Shown here: positions 43,971 through 52,310 of the stretch, piece after piece
How positions within the stretch are numbered: position 1 is the first letter of the stretch
How the letters are laid out: each line of letters starts with the position of its first letter
Source: Bacteroidetes bacterium UBA6221
GTDB taxonomy: Bacteria; Bacteroidota; Bacteroidia; Chitinophagales; Chitinophagaceae
NCBI GenBank assembly: GCA_002421685.1
Contig: DISB01000021.1
Coordinates: 1-64,000, forward strand
Length of the DNA stretch: 64,000 nt
Direction of reading: 5' to 3'
Notes under the pieces: model-generated
What the model was told of the DNA's origin: nothing
Database searches by the model: none
What the model saw: only the letters and a program-made list of their open reading frames with translations
Made by a program: the position numbers and the translations under genes

Positions 43971-44851
43971 TATTCATTATTTAAGATTTGGAGCATCCTG
44001 CCGACTTCAATATCCATTCTTGAAAACGCAAACCATTTTTTGCCCAGGTCTTTGAGTGATGCTCCTATATGGTAGAGTTCTGCATTATCAATAATCAAAA
44101 ATCGGTCGTGGGCATCGGAGAAAACCTCAATAGTTACTGGAGGATATTGGCTATTGTAGCGTTGTAAGTCTAACCGTAACTGATTGCTGATGCTTTTGGT
44201 AAGGATTGTAGCGGTTACATTGTTTTTACGCTTACCCAGTAAAATAAGCACCGTATCATCCACGTAATTATCAAGCAGGATAATTGAGCTTACGGCACTT
44301 CGGATAATATCGGAAACAAAGGTGTAGGCATCAAATACCTGCCCGTTGTAGAAAATGCCTTTTTCGCTGTGCAGCTTGTCGCTTTCCAAAGCCTTAAAAA
44401 TCTCTTCAAATTTTTGGTCGGCTTCCAGTTGCTTTAATTCGATATTATCCAAACGATGAAACAAAGAAGCGTTGCTAATGAGCATACGCCGCATTTCTAC
44501 AAAGGCTTCCATTATTTCCACACTCATTTTAACGGCTATATCTGAACGGAGTATGGCAGATGCCATTGCAACGCCTTGTTCGGTAAAAACATAGGGCAAA
44601 TAACGTCTGCCGCCGTAATTTAAACTTGAGGTTCCAATTTGGAACCTCAAGTTTTCAACTTCCTCTTCGGTCAGTTGAAAGCAGAATGATACAGGAAAAC
44701 GCTCAATATTTCTTTTTACGGCTTTGTTCAGGTTCTTTGTTTCCACCTGATATAAGGCGGCGAGGTCGCTATCCAACATTACCTGTTTGCCCCGAATGGT
44801 ATAAATCAGGTTCCTGATTTTTTTGGGTACGATTGACGGTTTATTTTCCAT
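43970..44851 (-). CDS. ORF6N-domain protein
   Basis: About 293 residues from the ATG at 44851. The N-terminal ORF6N DNA-binding domain is complete (VMLDSDLAALYQVETKNLNKAVKRN, FTEQGVAMASAILRS). The C-terminal half (LDNYVDDTVLILLGKRKN, HDRFLIIDNAELYHIGASLKDLGKKWFAFS) resembles a phospholipase-D-like fold with an HDRFL stretch. ORF6N proteins are common phage and mobile-element regulators. A 33-bp near-perfect palindrome lies inside the coding region at 44622-44654. Start and topB stop overlap by 11 bases. Confidence 0.85.
   Translation of the reverse strand: MENKPSIVPKKIRNLIYTIRGKQVMLDSDLAALYQVETKNLNKAVKRNIERFPVSFCFQLTEEEVENLRFQIGTSSLNYGGRRYLPYVFTEQGVAMASAILRSDIAVKMSVEIMEAFVEMRRMLISNASLFHRLDNIELKQLEADQKFEEIFKALESDKLHSEKGIFYNGQVFDAYTFVSDIIRSAVSSIILLDNYVDDTVLILLGKRKNNVTATILTKSISNQLRLDLQRYNSQYPPVTIEVFSDAHDRFLIIDNAELYHIGASLKDLGKKWFAFSRMDIEVGRMLQILNNE
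44622..44654. repeat. 33-bp palindrome inside the ORF6N gene
   Basis: Left arm 44622-44637 (AAACTTGAGGTTCCAA) and right arm 44639-44654 are exact reverse complements around a single T. It falls in the segment that encodes FQIGTSSL, just before the conserved GGRRYLP. Confidence 0.8.
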
Positions 44852-46934
44852 TGCGTTTACTGCTTTTGTTTTTCTCAAACTCAAAGGAACTTTCAGCGTT
44901 TTCTTTCAGAATGATGTAAGCATCGAATTTCTTTCCGGCTTTGCTTGTCATCCCTTTGATTAAGGAAGTTTTGCCTTTATTGACAAGGCTTGTTATGTTT
45001 TCGATACTGATTCGCACACCGCAGACGGTGCGGAACTGTACCCAGTTACAAGCCTCATCAGGGCATTTCACAATTTTATCACGAATGACGAGTTGCTGAC
45101 TTTTACATTTCGGGCAGGTCAGTTTCGGCTGATTGGTACTTGCAATAGAAGTTTGCAACAATTCATCGGTAATGGATTTGGCATAGGTTTCCATTTCCTT
45201 TTGGAACGTTCCGGCATCTGCTTCGTTATTCTCGATTTTCTGCAATGCCAATTCCCATTCGGCGGTCATTGCCACATCCGCAATCTTGCGTTCTTTGACC
45301 AACTCATAAACCTGCAATCCTTTTTCGGTAGGGATTAAAGAGCGTTTATCCCGTAGGATATAATTACGGGTAAGCAGGGTTTCAATAATGGCGGCTCTTG
45401 TTGCAGGAGTACCAATACCGATATTTTTGAGGGCTTTGCGCTCTTCTTCGTTCTCAATTTCTTTCCCTGCGGTTTCCATAGCCGACAAAAGCCCGGCTTC
45501 GGTGTAAAGCACTGGCGGTTTGATCTGCTTTTCCAAAACGGCAGCTTCCTTTATGGCAAGTTCGTCGCCTTTATGCAATTCAGGTAATTCCTGCTCTGGC
45601 TCTTCGCCATCGTCTGTAAAACTTCCTTTGATGGAACGCCAACCCGCTTCCTGAATTTTACAGCCTTTTGCCGTAAAGTCGTAATGCAATACCTGTAACG
45701 ATACATCGGTTATTTCTTTGACACAGGCTTGCGATATGGCTTCGAGCAACCGAAGCGCAATCATATTGTATATCTTGTTTTCGTCTGCGTTTAGTACCGA
45801 CGGCACTTTATCTGTAATCAACAAACCGTGATGGTCCGTTACACGGAGGTCATTTACGATACGTTTGTTGAACCTTCCCCATTTAATTTTGGTAAGTGCT
45901 TGCTTGCAATCCTCACGGTTCTGCAATGCCCGCACAAGGTTTGGAATTTCTGCCCACATATCTTCAGGAATGTATTTGCTTCCGGTACGTGGGTACGTAA
46001 TAAACTTCTTTTCGTACAGGCTTTGTGCGATATTAAGCGTTGCTTCAGCAGATAATTTCAGCCTTTTATTGGCTTCCTTTTGCAAGCCAGTCAGGTCGAA
46101 AAGCAAGGGCGGTTGTTCCGTAACTCTTTTGGTTTCTACCGAAGTAACGGTTGCCATTGCGCCACGCTGAATAGCTTTAAGGGTATCATCGGCAAGCTGC
46201 TTTTCGTCCCATTTGATTGCGGAAATACTTTTGAAATCAACCTGTGCTTTGTTGTGCGATAATTGTATCTGCCAGTATTTCTTTACCGTGAAATTCTTAT
46301 TATCGAGGTAGCGTTTACATATCAAAGCCAGTGTGGGCGTTTGCACTCTTCCGAGCGAATAGATACCGTTGCCTGCGGCAATGCTCAATGCCTGTGTAGC
46401 ATTGATGCCTACAAGCCAGTCGGCACGGCTTCTGCCTTGCGCTGCCTGATACAGTCCGTCAAATGCTGCCCCGTCTTTTAGGTTGTTGAAGCCTTGCTTT
46501 ATTGCCTTTTCGGTAAGCGAACTTATCCAAAGGCGTTCAAAAGGTTTGTTGCATTTCAGGTATTCATAAATGTACCTGAAAATGAGTTCGCCCTCACGAC
46601 CTGCATCGGTAGCAACGATGATGCTGTTGCTTTGCTTAAAAAGCTGCTCAATGACTTTCAGTTGCTTTAATGCGCCAGTATCGGCGGTGTACCCTTTGTC
46701 TTTTTTGACCTTGCGGACGGTCAATAAAAACGGGTTGGGCAATATCGGCAGGGATGCTTTATCAAATCCCGAAATGCCGTAATCTTCGGGCATTCCCAGT
46801 CCTATTAAATGACCGAATGCCCACGTAACAAAATAGCCGTTACCTGTCAGGTAGCCATCCTTTTTATCGGATGCTCCCACAAGTCCGGCTATTTCCCTTG
46901 CTACGCTTGGTTTTTCTGCAATGATTGTTTTCAT
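44841..46934 (-). CDS. topB: Type IA DNA topoisomerase III
   Basis: 697 residues. Toprim start (MKTIIAEKPSVAREIA), DAGREGELIFRYIYE, and the active-site region KKFITYPRTGSKYI with the catalytic Tyr. The C terminus has a zinc-ribbon (CPKCKSQQLV, CPDEACN). TopB-type enzymes relax DNA and belong to the excision/transfer module of CTnDOT-type elements. It lies 6 bases downstream of the DUF3945 gene and is transcribed with it. Confidence 0.94.
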   Translation of the reverse strand: MKTIIAEKPSVAREIAGLVGASDKKDGYLTGNGYFVTWAFGHLIGLGMPEDYGISGFDKASLPILPNPFLLTVRKVKKDKGYTADTGALKQLKVIEQLFKQSNSIIVATDAGREGELIFRYIYEYLKCNKPFERLWISSLTEKAIKQGFNNLKDGAAFDGLYQAAQGRSRADWLVGINATQALSIAAGNGIYSLGRVQTPTLALICKRYLDNKNFTVKKYWQIQLSHNKAQVDFKSISAIKWDEKQLADDTLKAIQRGAMATVTSVETKRVTEQPPLLFDLTGLQKEANKRLKLSAEATLNIAQSLYEKKFITYPRTGSKYIPEDMWAEIPNLVRALQNREDCKQALTKIKWGRFNKRIVNDLRVTDHHGLLITDKVPSVLNADENKIYNMIALRLLEAISQACVKEITDVSLQVLHYDFTAKGCKIQEAGWRSIKGSFTDDGEEPEQELPELHKGDELAIKEAAVLEKQIKPPVLYTEAGLLSAMETAGKEIENEEERKALKNIGIGTPATRAAIIETLLTRNYILRDKRSLIPTEKGLQVYELVKERKIADVAMTAEWELALQKIENNEADAGTFQKEMETYAKSITDELLQTSIASTNQPKLTCPKCKSQQLVIRDKIVKCPDEACNWVQFRTVCGVRISIENITSLVNKGKTSLIKGMTSKAGKKFDAYIILKENAESSFEFEKNKSSKRNGK

Positions 46935-46940
46935 ACTGTA

Positions 46941-48401
46941 TTACATTTTTCTGCCTTTGGATTTTGCAGGCTTGTTATCCTGTTGCTCCTGCTGCTTCTC
47001 GTTTTTCGGTCTTTGCTGCCCGGACTTCAAAGGCTCTTGGACGTTCTTGGTCGCTTCGTTGGTTTTACCCTCCGAATTGACGGCAGTTTGTGTTTTATGA
47101 TTTTCTGCAGGTTCTACCCGTGCTTTGTACTGACCGGGAAACTCAAAATTGGTCTTTCCGGTATCTTTGTCGAACGTGATATAACCCTTATACGGTTGGT
47201 CTTTTTTGTCTTTCAGTTCAACGTATATGGTTTGTCCGGCTTTGAACTTGTTGTACTGCTCATCATCCAGTTCTTTGCCCCTGAAAGTTCTTGGAACTTC
47301 CTGCGGTTGGCTTTGCTGATTGCTTTGTTTGTTATTCTGTTGGTCCGTTTGCGCTTGCTGATTGGTGTTGCTTCTGTCAAACAGGAATTCAACGTATCGT
47401 TTGTCCGCATTGAATTGTACCGTTGCCGAAAACTCTGTTCCCTTAGTGGAAATCATACCCTCTAAATAGAGTGGTTTGCCCTCCATCAGCGTTTGCTTTT
47501 GTTCGTCATTCAGCTTTACGCCCTTAATTTCATCGGGAATTTTGATAAACTCCGTGCGCAGTGCAATCACATCATTGGTCAGCCTGTCAATGCTGATAAT
47601 GGACGGCATCAGTTCGCCTGTTTTAGAATTTACCAAATTGACGACACGCCCCATATTACCCGTTTCGAGCAGGTTTTTCTTGTCTTCGTCCGTAAACTTG
47701 TGACCGAAAAACTCAAAGTGGAGGTTAGGTTCTCTTTTGATACCGTGTATTGCCACGATAACATTGCCGTCTTCCGCTTGCTGTAAAGACAGGCGGGCAT
47801 CCGTGCGGAGGATAGAACCACCGAGGTTAATACCTATCGGTAAAAGCTCATTGGTTTTATAACCTCGTAACAAAGGGTCGAGCAGGTTTCTTTTTTCAAG
47901 ATATTCCTTGCTTAATCCGAGGTTTTTCATTGTGTCCCAATCAATCTGCTCCGGTTTGTAGCGGTATTCGCTTGTTTCCGTTGTTGTTTGTGCTGTTGCC
48001 ATATTATTTTGATTTTCTTGTTTTTTATCCGGTTGGGGTTCTGCTTTCACTTCGTGTTCTTTCAGCACTTTTTCGCCCTGTGGAGTGGGCTTATCTACAT
48101 GCTTTTGTAGTTCCTCCGCTTTTTCAGCAGCAACCGGGGTAGGCACTTTGAAGAAAGTAAAGTTTGTGGGGTTCTTTAACTGGCTGAAAAAATTGGAAAA
48201 GAAGTTGGAAAAGAAATCGCCGCTTTTATCCACACGCATAAACTGGTTTTGGTTTTTCTTGGTGGGTTCCACGGTTTCCATTTTCCCGTTTTCATCAATA
48301 CTCTTTACCGCCTGGATTTTCATTTTCTCTTTATCCAGTACGAGTAATATGTCCGAAAGCTGTTCGGGCATTTCCTGCTTATTTGTTGTTTCTTCGCTCA
48401 T
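46941..48401 (-). CDS. DUF3945-domain protein
   Basis: 486 residues. A central region with PEQIDWDTMKNLGLSKEYLEKRNLLDPLLRGYKT and two later copies of a motif of the type FRGKELDDEQYNKFKAGQTIYVE / IKGVKLNDEQKQTLMEGKPLYLE, characteristic of DUF3945 proteins. The ends are Gln/Lys-rich and probably disordered. Such proteins accompany topB in Bacteroidota elements. Cytosolic; function unknown. Confidence 0.87.
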   Translation of the reverse strand: MSEETTNKQEMPEQLSDILLVLDKEKMKIQAVKSIDENGKMETVEPTKKNQNQFMRVDKSGDFFSNFFSNFFSQLKNPTNFTFFKVPTPVAAEKAEELQKHVDKPTPQGEKVLKEHEVKAEPQPDKKQENQNNMATAQTTTETSEYRYKPEQIDWDTMKNLGLSKEYLEKRNLLDPLLRGYKTNELLPIGINLGGSILRTDARLSLQQAEDGNVIVAIHGIKREPNLHFEFFGHKFTDEDKKNLLETGNMGRVVNLVNSKTGELMPSIISIDRLTNDVIALRTEFIKIPDEIKGVKLNDEQKQTLMEGKPLYLEGMISTKGTEFSATVQFNADKRYVEFLFDRSNTNQQAQTDQQNNKQSNQQSQPQEVPRTFRGKELDDEQYNKFKAGQTIYVELKDKKDQPYKGYITFDKDTGKTNFEFPGQYKARVEPAENHKTQTAVNSEGKTNEATKNVQEPLKSGQQRPKNEKQQEQQDNKPAKSKGRKM

Positions 48402-48485
48402 AATCTGAAAATTTTAAAATTCACGGTCGAATGTAAAGGAAGCCTTCACTGATTTGCTTTATGTGGCACTCAAAGGCAGCATTTG

Positions 48486-48794
48486 TCACTTATTGGCATC
48501 CAGTTTGGGCAAAGGCGGGTTAAAACTTTCCCTGATGAACTGATGCACATCGGACAGTTTGTAGTACAGTTTCCCGCTAATGGTATAATAAGGGAGCTTG
48601 CCTATGGAGCGATACCGTTGCAGAGAACGATTACTGATTTTCAGCATTTGCAATAAATCCTGATTATCGAGTAATTCCTCACCGTCTATGCTGTTACGCT
48701 TCTTTTGTAAATCGTCTATGTGGTTGCCGAGAATGTCAAGCCTATCCATTATGCGTTCCATCCACGCCACAAATTCCATTTTGTCGATATTCAT
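48486..48794 (-). CDS. Excisionase-like helix-turn-helix protein 1
   Basis: 102 residues. N-terminal helical part, then a winged-helix HTH_17-type domain (LLDNQDLLQMLKISNRSLQRYRSIGKLPYYTISGKLYYKLSDVHQFI). Proteins of this build act as excision factors or directionality proteins in CTnDOT-like elements. It is followed by DUF3945 and preceded by a second protein of the same type, 12 bases away. Confidence 0.87.
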   Translation of the reverse strand: MNIDKMEFVAWMERIMDRLDILGNHIDDLQKKRNSIDGEELLDNQDLLQMLKISNRSLQRYRSIGKLPYYTISGKLYYKLSDVHQFIRESFNPPLPKLDANK

Positions 48795-48806
48795 ACGTGT
48801 ACGCTT

Positions 48807-49160
48807 TTAATTATTACCTGATTTCAGCTTTCTGCCTTTCTCGATATAGCTTTTGCCTTTCGCCATAAGCTGCTCCACATATTCATCGGTCGTCTGCACA
48901 GCGTTAGCGTTGAGCATTTCCTTTATCGCACCAATCGTATAGTAATACTGCCCGTACATTTTTGAAAAAGCTATCTGCCCGTTGGTGCGCATACGCCACA
49001 TTGTTTTTTCGCTGATGTGGAGATACTGGCAGACTTCGTGATTGTTGAGCCACAGACTATCGTAGCTTGTATCTTCCAGTTTGAGGATATATTCGCTAAT
49101 GGCTTTCAACCGTTCATTAAGGTGCTTCCACACTTCTTCGTCAACTGTTATAATGTTCAT
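48807..49160 (-). CDS. Excisionase-like helix-turn-helix protein 2
   Basis: 117 residues. The DNA-binding part reads LNNHEVCQYLHISEKTMWRMRTNGQIAFSKMYGQYYYTIGAIKEML, the MerR/excisionase-like winged helix. Same role as its neighbour is likely. Its upstream region (49161-49409) holds a cluster of TGCCAA repeats and two terminators for the RteC gene beyond. Confidence 0.87.
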   Translation of the reverse strand: MNIITVDEEVWKHLNERLKAISEYILKLEDTSYDSLWLNNHEVCQYLHISEKTMWRMRTNGQIAFSKMYGQYYYTIGAIKEMLNANAVQTTDEYVEQLMAKGKSYIEKGRKLKSGNN

Positions 49161-49201
49161 TGCACTGTTGTTTAATATTCACAGGACAAAATTCAGAAGT
49201 G

Positions 49202-49346
49202 TGGCAGTGTTTGTCTGCCAATGCGTACCCATTGGTTTGGCACTTTTTTGAAATTTTTTGCAATGAGAAAAACCCTTGTTTATTAAGGGTTTTAGCGTGT
49301 TTCGGTTATTTTATAGTAGCCTTTTGCCAACATTTGCCAATTGGCA
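49202..49346. promoter_or_regulatory. Cluster of TGCCAA half-sites and palindromes
   Basis: TGCCAA or its complement occurs at 49216-49221, 49237-49242, 49325-49330, 49335-49340 and 49341-49346. The last two form TGCCAATTGGCA (49335-49346), and TGGCAG/CTGCCA (49202-49207 and 49215-49220) is a further inverted repeat. The cluster lies upstream of the excisionase-like gene and is a good candidate for RteC or excisionase binding. Confidence 0.55.
49269..49293 (-). terminator. Terminator hairpin in the leader region
   Basis: AAAACCCTT (49269-49277) pairs with AAGGGTTTT (49285-49293). Read leftward it ends in a T-run, so it would stop transcription from the RteC side or act as an attenuator for the excision genes. 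Confidence 0.7.
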
Positions 49347-49361
49347 TATATGGGCAAAGAA

Positions 49362-49388
49362 AAAGCAGTACATTTTGTGTACTGCTTT
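49362..49388 (-). terminator. Terminator after the divergent rteC gene
   Basis: AAAGCAGTACA (49362-49372) pairs exactly with TGTACTGCTTT (49378-49388), 22 bases past the leftward rteC stop, with T-rich sequence following on the minus strand. Confidence 0.8.
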
Positions 49389-49409
49389 CAAACACCTGTG
49401 GCGATGTTG

Positions 49410-50255
49410 CTAAAGGTCTTTATCCATATACTCTTCGAGGGAAATTTTGAGTTGGTCTAAAAACACTGTCCGGGAACCTGCCCTTGTTTTCATTCGGTGG
49501 AAAGAATGATGTATATCGTTCAAAGGCGTTCGGAATAAGATTTGAAAAATCAATGCCAATTTTCTGATACCTATTTTACCGTATGCAATAGATTTGGAAG
49601 CATACAGGGCGTAAATCAATTCTATCAGTGCATTTTGCGAGTTAGTCCACGAAATGTCTTTGTTTCCATCCCCGTTTATTAAAATGGTGTCGGGATTTTT
49701 TTCAGGGTTTATTTTGGCAAGCAAGAAAGTATAAAGTAATTCATTGGCTATAATATGGGCAATTTTGTTATCGTAATAAGTAGAAAAGCTAAGGTCAATT
49801 TCAAATACATTACTTTTTAAACCATCGTGGTAATTGATTTTGCCGAGCCTGAAATAACTGGGGTCACGGTCAGTTCTGCCTGCACGATAGTACCTGTAAA
49901 AATCCTCATTGGATATGCTTTCCTTATATTCGGATTTGAGAATTTTTAGCTGGTTTTCAAAATAGCTTTGGTGTATCCTTCCGGTACTTACCGGGCAGGT
50001 AGTTTCAATGCGGAAAACCTTATTGTAGTAAATAAGTTTTCCTAAAATCTGCGGTTTGATTTTCTTGAAAAAATTGATTTCCTGCTGTTCGTCCTTAAAT
50101 CCGGTCTGTAAGACTTTCATCTTTATAGTAAACAGCATTTCCTTTAAGAATAAGGTCATTTGGTAAGCCTCATCCGCAGTTTGCATCATTTGAGAAGATA
50201 CCTTATCTTCCTGATGCTGAATTTCCGATAATATTTTGTTCAACACGATTTCCAT
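49410..50255 (-). CDS. rteC: RteC-family protein, divergent copy 3
   Basis: 281 residues. It has the family layout (INFFKKIKPQILGKLIYYNKVFRIETTCP, FYRYYRAGRTDRDPSYF, EIDLSFSTYYDNKIAHIIANEL, FHRMKTRAGSRTVFLDQL) but clearly differs from the two near-identical copies at 3556 and 32083. It is first in the leftward excision-type gene row, the usual place for the functional regulator in such elements. It is probably the element's own RteC. Confidence 0.83.
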   Translation of the reverse strand: MEIVLNKILSEIQHQEDKVSSQMMQTADEAYQMTLFLKEMLFTIKMKVLQTGFKDEQQEINFFKKIKPQILGKLIYYNKVFRIETTCPVSTGRIHQSYFENQLKILKSEYKESISNEDFYRYYRAGRTDRDPSYFRLGKINYHDGLKSNVFEIDLSFSTYYDNKIAHIIANELLYTFLLAKINPEKNPDTILINGDGNKDISWTNSQNALIELIYALYASKSIAYGKIGIRKLALIFQILFRTPLNDIHHSFHRMKTRAGSRTVFLDQLKISLEEYMDKDL

Positions 50256-50413
50256 AGCTTAGACATTTAGATATTGGGACCATTTGTTTCGGATTTATAT
50301 CTTTGTTTATTTGTCAAAACTTGGAAATAATAGCGAAGCCAATATCACAGATTGCCCCCATATTGGGGAATATTTATTTTCAACTGCGGTTTTTTACGAA
50401 TACTTCAAAACGG

Positions 50414-50449
50414 AAAAAGGGTTAAGTATGCTACGACTTAACCCTTTTT
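50414..50449. terminator. Strong bidirectional terminator
   Basis: A perfect 13-bp stem: AAAAAGGGTTAAG (50414-50426) and CTTAACCCTTTTT (50437-50449), loop of 10 bases, T-runs on both strands. Confidence 0.88.
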
Positions 50450-50486
50450 TTATTAAATTTGCAGTAATGATTTACAAGGTAGTCAG

Positions 50487-50597
50487 ATGAAAGCGAGTGC
50501 AGTAAGCACCATTACTAAATCGTTACCGATAGCACTTTCGGTTCTTGTAAACTACTCTTTATTAGCCACTTTGGGCTATATTAATCTTTTTAAATAA
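50487..50597 (+). CDS. Possible small hydrophobic peptide (36 residues)
   Basis: The frame reads MKASAVSTITKSLPIALSVL and on to GYINLFK. It is preceded by an AAGGT (50476-50480) at a good distance and by a TAAATTTG box (50454-50461). The middle is hydrophobic enough for one membrane helix. I recognise no relative. It may be a real small gene or chance; its position just after a terminator and before the large operon makes it worth noting. Confidence 0.3.
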   Translation: MKASAVSTITKSLPIALSVLVNYSLLATLGYINLFK

Positions 50598-50652
50598 AAA
50601 AATTGTGAAGTAATTAATTTCTCTTTATTTTTATTTCTTACAATCAATTGCC

Positions 50653-52293
50653 ATGGCCACCACGATAACAGTACTTAGCTGGAATATTGAAAGTTTTGGC
50701 GCCGCAAAAGCCGCGCAACCAATCCCCCAAGGGCAGCCTGCAACACCATTGTCAAAATCGCAGATCATTGATTTTGTGGTTGCCGCGGGAAAGCAGTTAA
50801 ACGTAGATGTGATAGGCATAATGGAGATAAAGTCGGGAATCGGCTCTTTAATACTCTCATGGTTGTTAAGTGGATTAAATAATAACGGTACAGCCGGTAC
50901 TGTGTGGAAAGGACAGGTAAGCACAAGGCAGGATGGTGGCACGCAAGAAGAGTACATTTATCTCTGGAGGTCAACTGCTAATTTTGATCTGGATACTACT
51001 TTAATGCCCGGGCCAACATCATTGGTAAATGTAGTGGATACACAGGCTTTCAATAATTTTTTTACAACAGTAAATATTACTACTACGGCTCAACAAACGC
51101 AATTTTTCGAAGCGCTTGCAGCTAATTCATACATCGTAAAAGGAACATGGAAAGAAGGCAGAGGAGCAATGAAAACCACTAAAACCTACCGTGTTAACCC
51201 TGGAATGTGGAAGTTATTAAGTACCGGCGCTGCAGTAGCTTTTACAGACAAAACAAACCCACCACCCGTTAATTTTACCAATGCGCAATTGATACAAATA
51301 GGAACCATCCTCACACAGCTTGATGTGCTCCGCTTTATTACCTATGGAGACCGATCTCCTTATATTATTAATCTGACACTTGATGCTAAACCGCTTACGA
51401 TAGCTGTTTATCACGCACCGGGGCCGCAAGATCCTACCCGCTTCGAAGCTATTAATATTATAGGAATGAGTCTGCCATTGGCACCTTCAAACCCGGACAA
51501 AAACATGCTGCTGATGGGCGACTTCAATATCGGTGAAACACAAACTTCAACCCAGGCAAGGGTGTATGCGCGCGCGTCTGTGACAGGCAATGCTAATGCC
51601 GTAGTTTTTCAGCCGGCAAAACCGGTGCAGCGGGCTGTGATATTTCATCCTATAGTGCTGGCTCCTTTAAGTACGTCCTTATCCCGTTTGTCAAAAACAT
51701 ATACCTCGCTTACTACCAGGTTTGTTACTAATACTGCACCAATTACAGACGCAAATGGTAACACTTATGATAATTTTTATTTTCATACAAGTGCTACCAC
51801 CGCAAACCAAATAACCGCAACTTTTGGAGGAGCAAAAATCTCACTGCCGTTACAAACATTTATACCGGGACAGACAGGCTATGATGCCGGACTGGCAAAA
51901 TCGGCATTGCTTTTTTTTAAAGCATTTCGCGGAACGGCTTTTCTTACAAAAGCAATTGCCGACGTCACCAAAAAACAAACTAAGAACGATGTAGCAGTGA
52001 AAAGAGCAACAAATGCATTTCAAACTGCGCAGCAAAACCTCAATAAGGCAAAAGCAAGTGGCGGACAACCAACAGCAACTTTACAGCAAAGATTCAATAA
52101 AACGCAAAAAGTCATGAACGCGGCAAATACAAAAAAAAACATCTTTGCCGACGAGCTAACCTCACTGAATGCAACATCGACACTTATAGGCAATCCAATT
52201 AATTCTGTTCCCGCCGGAGTTGGTGACGCACTGACCATTTACCGGTATGCCATCAGCGACCATCTTGCTATCGGTCTTCAATTGCAATCCTGA
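50653..52293 (+). CDS. Endonuclease/exonuclease/phosphatase-fold protein
   Basis: 546 residues, no signal peptide. The catalytic frame of the DNase I-like (EEP) superfamily is complete: LSWNIESF (N11), GIMEIKSG (E58), VYHAPGP, LLMGDFNIGE and ISDHLAIGL at the end. Between the last two motifs sits an unusual insertion of about 100 residues, rich in Lys, Gln, Asn and Ala, that looks coiled-coil (roughly residues 415-505). The enzyme could cut DNA, RNA or phosphoesters. It is the first gene of the operon that fills the rest of the window and starts 17 bases before the next gene. Confidence 0.8.
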   Translation: MATTITVLSWNIESFGAAKAAQPIPQGQPATPLSKSQIIDFVVAAGKQLNVDVIGIMEIKSGIGSLILSWLLSGLNNNGTAGTVWKGQVSTRQDGGTQEEYIYLWRSTANFDLDTTLMPGPTSLVNVVDTQAFNNFFTTVNITTTAQQTQFFEALAANSYIVKGTWKEGRGAMKTTKTYRVNPGMWKLLSTGAAVAFTDKTNPPPVNFTNAQLIQIGTILTQLDVLRFITYGDRSPYIINLTLDAKPLTIAVYHAPGPQDPTRFEAINIIGMSLPLAPSNPDKNMLLMGDFNIGETQTSTQARVYARASVTGNANAVVFQPAKPVQRAVIFHPIVLAPLSTSLSRLSKTYTSLTTRFVTNTAPITDANGNTYDNFYFHTSATTANQITATFGGAKISLPLQTFIPGQTGYDAGLAKSALLFFKAFRGTAFLTKAIADVTKKQTKNDVAVKRATNAFQTAQQNLNKAKASGGQPTATLQQRFNKTQKVMNAANTKKNIFADELTSLNATSTLIGNPINSVPAGVGDALTIYRYAISDHLAIGLQLQS

Positions 52294-52310
52294 CCATCAA
52301 AACCAGTAAA

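Larger units (their letters stand above)
50256..50652. other. Boundary region between the element and the GC-richer operon
   Basis: About 400 bases without a substantial gene. It holds a TATCTTTG -7-like box (50298-50305), a strong terminator hairpin (50414-50449), a second TAnnTTTG box (50454-50461) and a small frame of 36 residues (50487-50597). No integrase, tRNA or clear attachment repeat could be seen. Confidence 0.5.

Noticed and set aside
50284..50490. Rightward frame of 68 codons at the element edge
   Set aside because: It runs straight through the strong terminator hairpin at 50414-50449 and lacks a convincing start.
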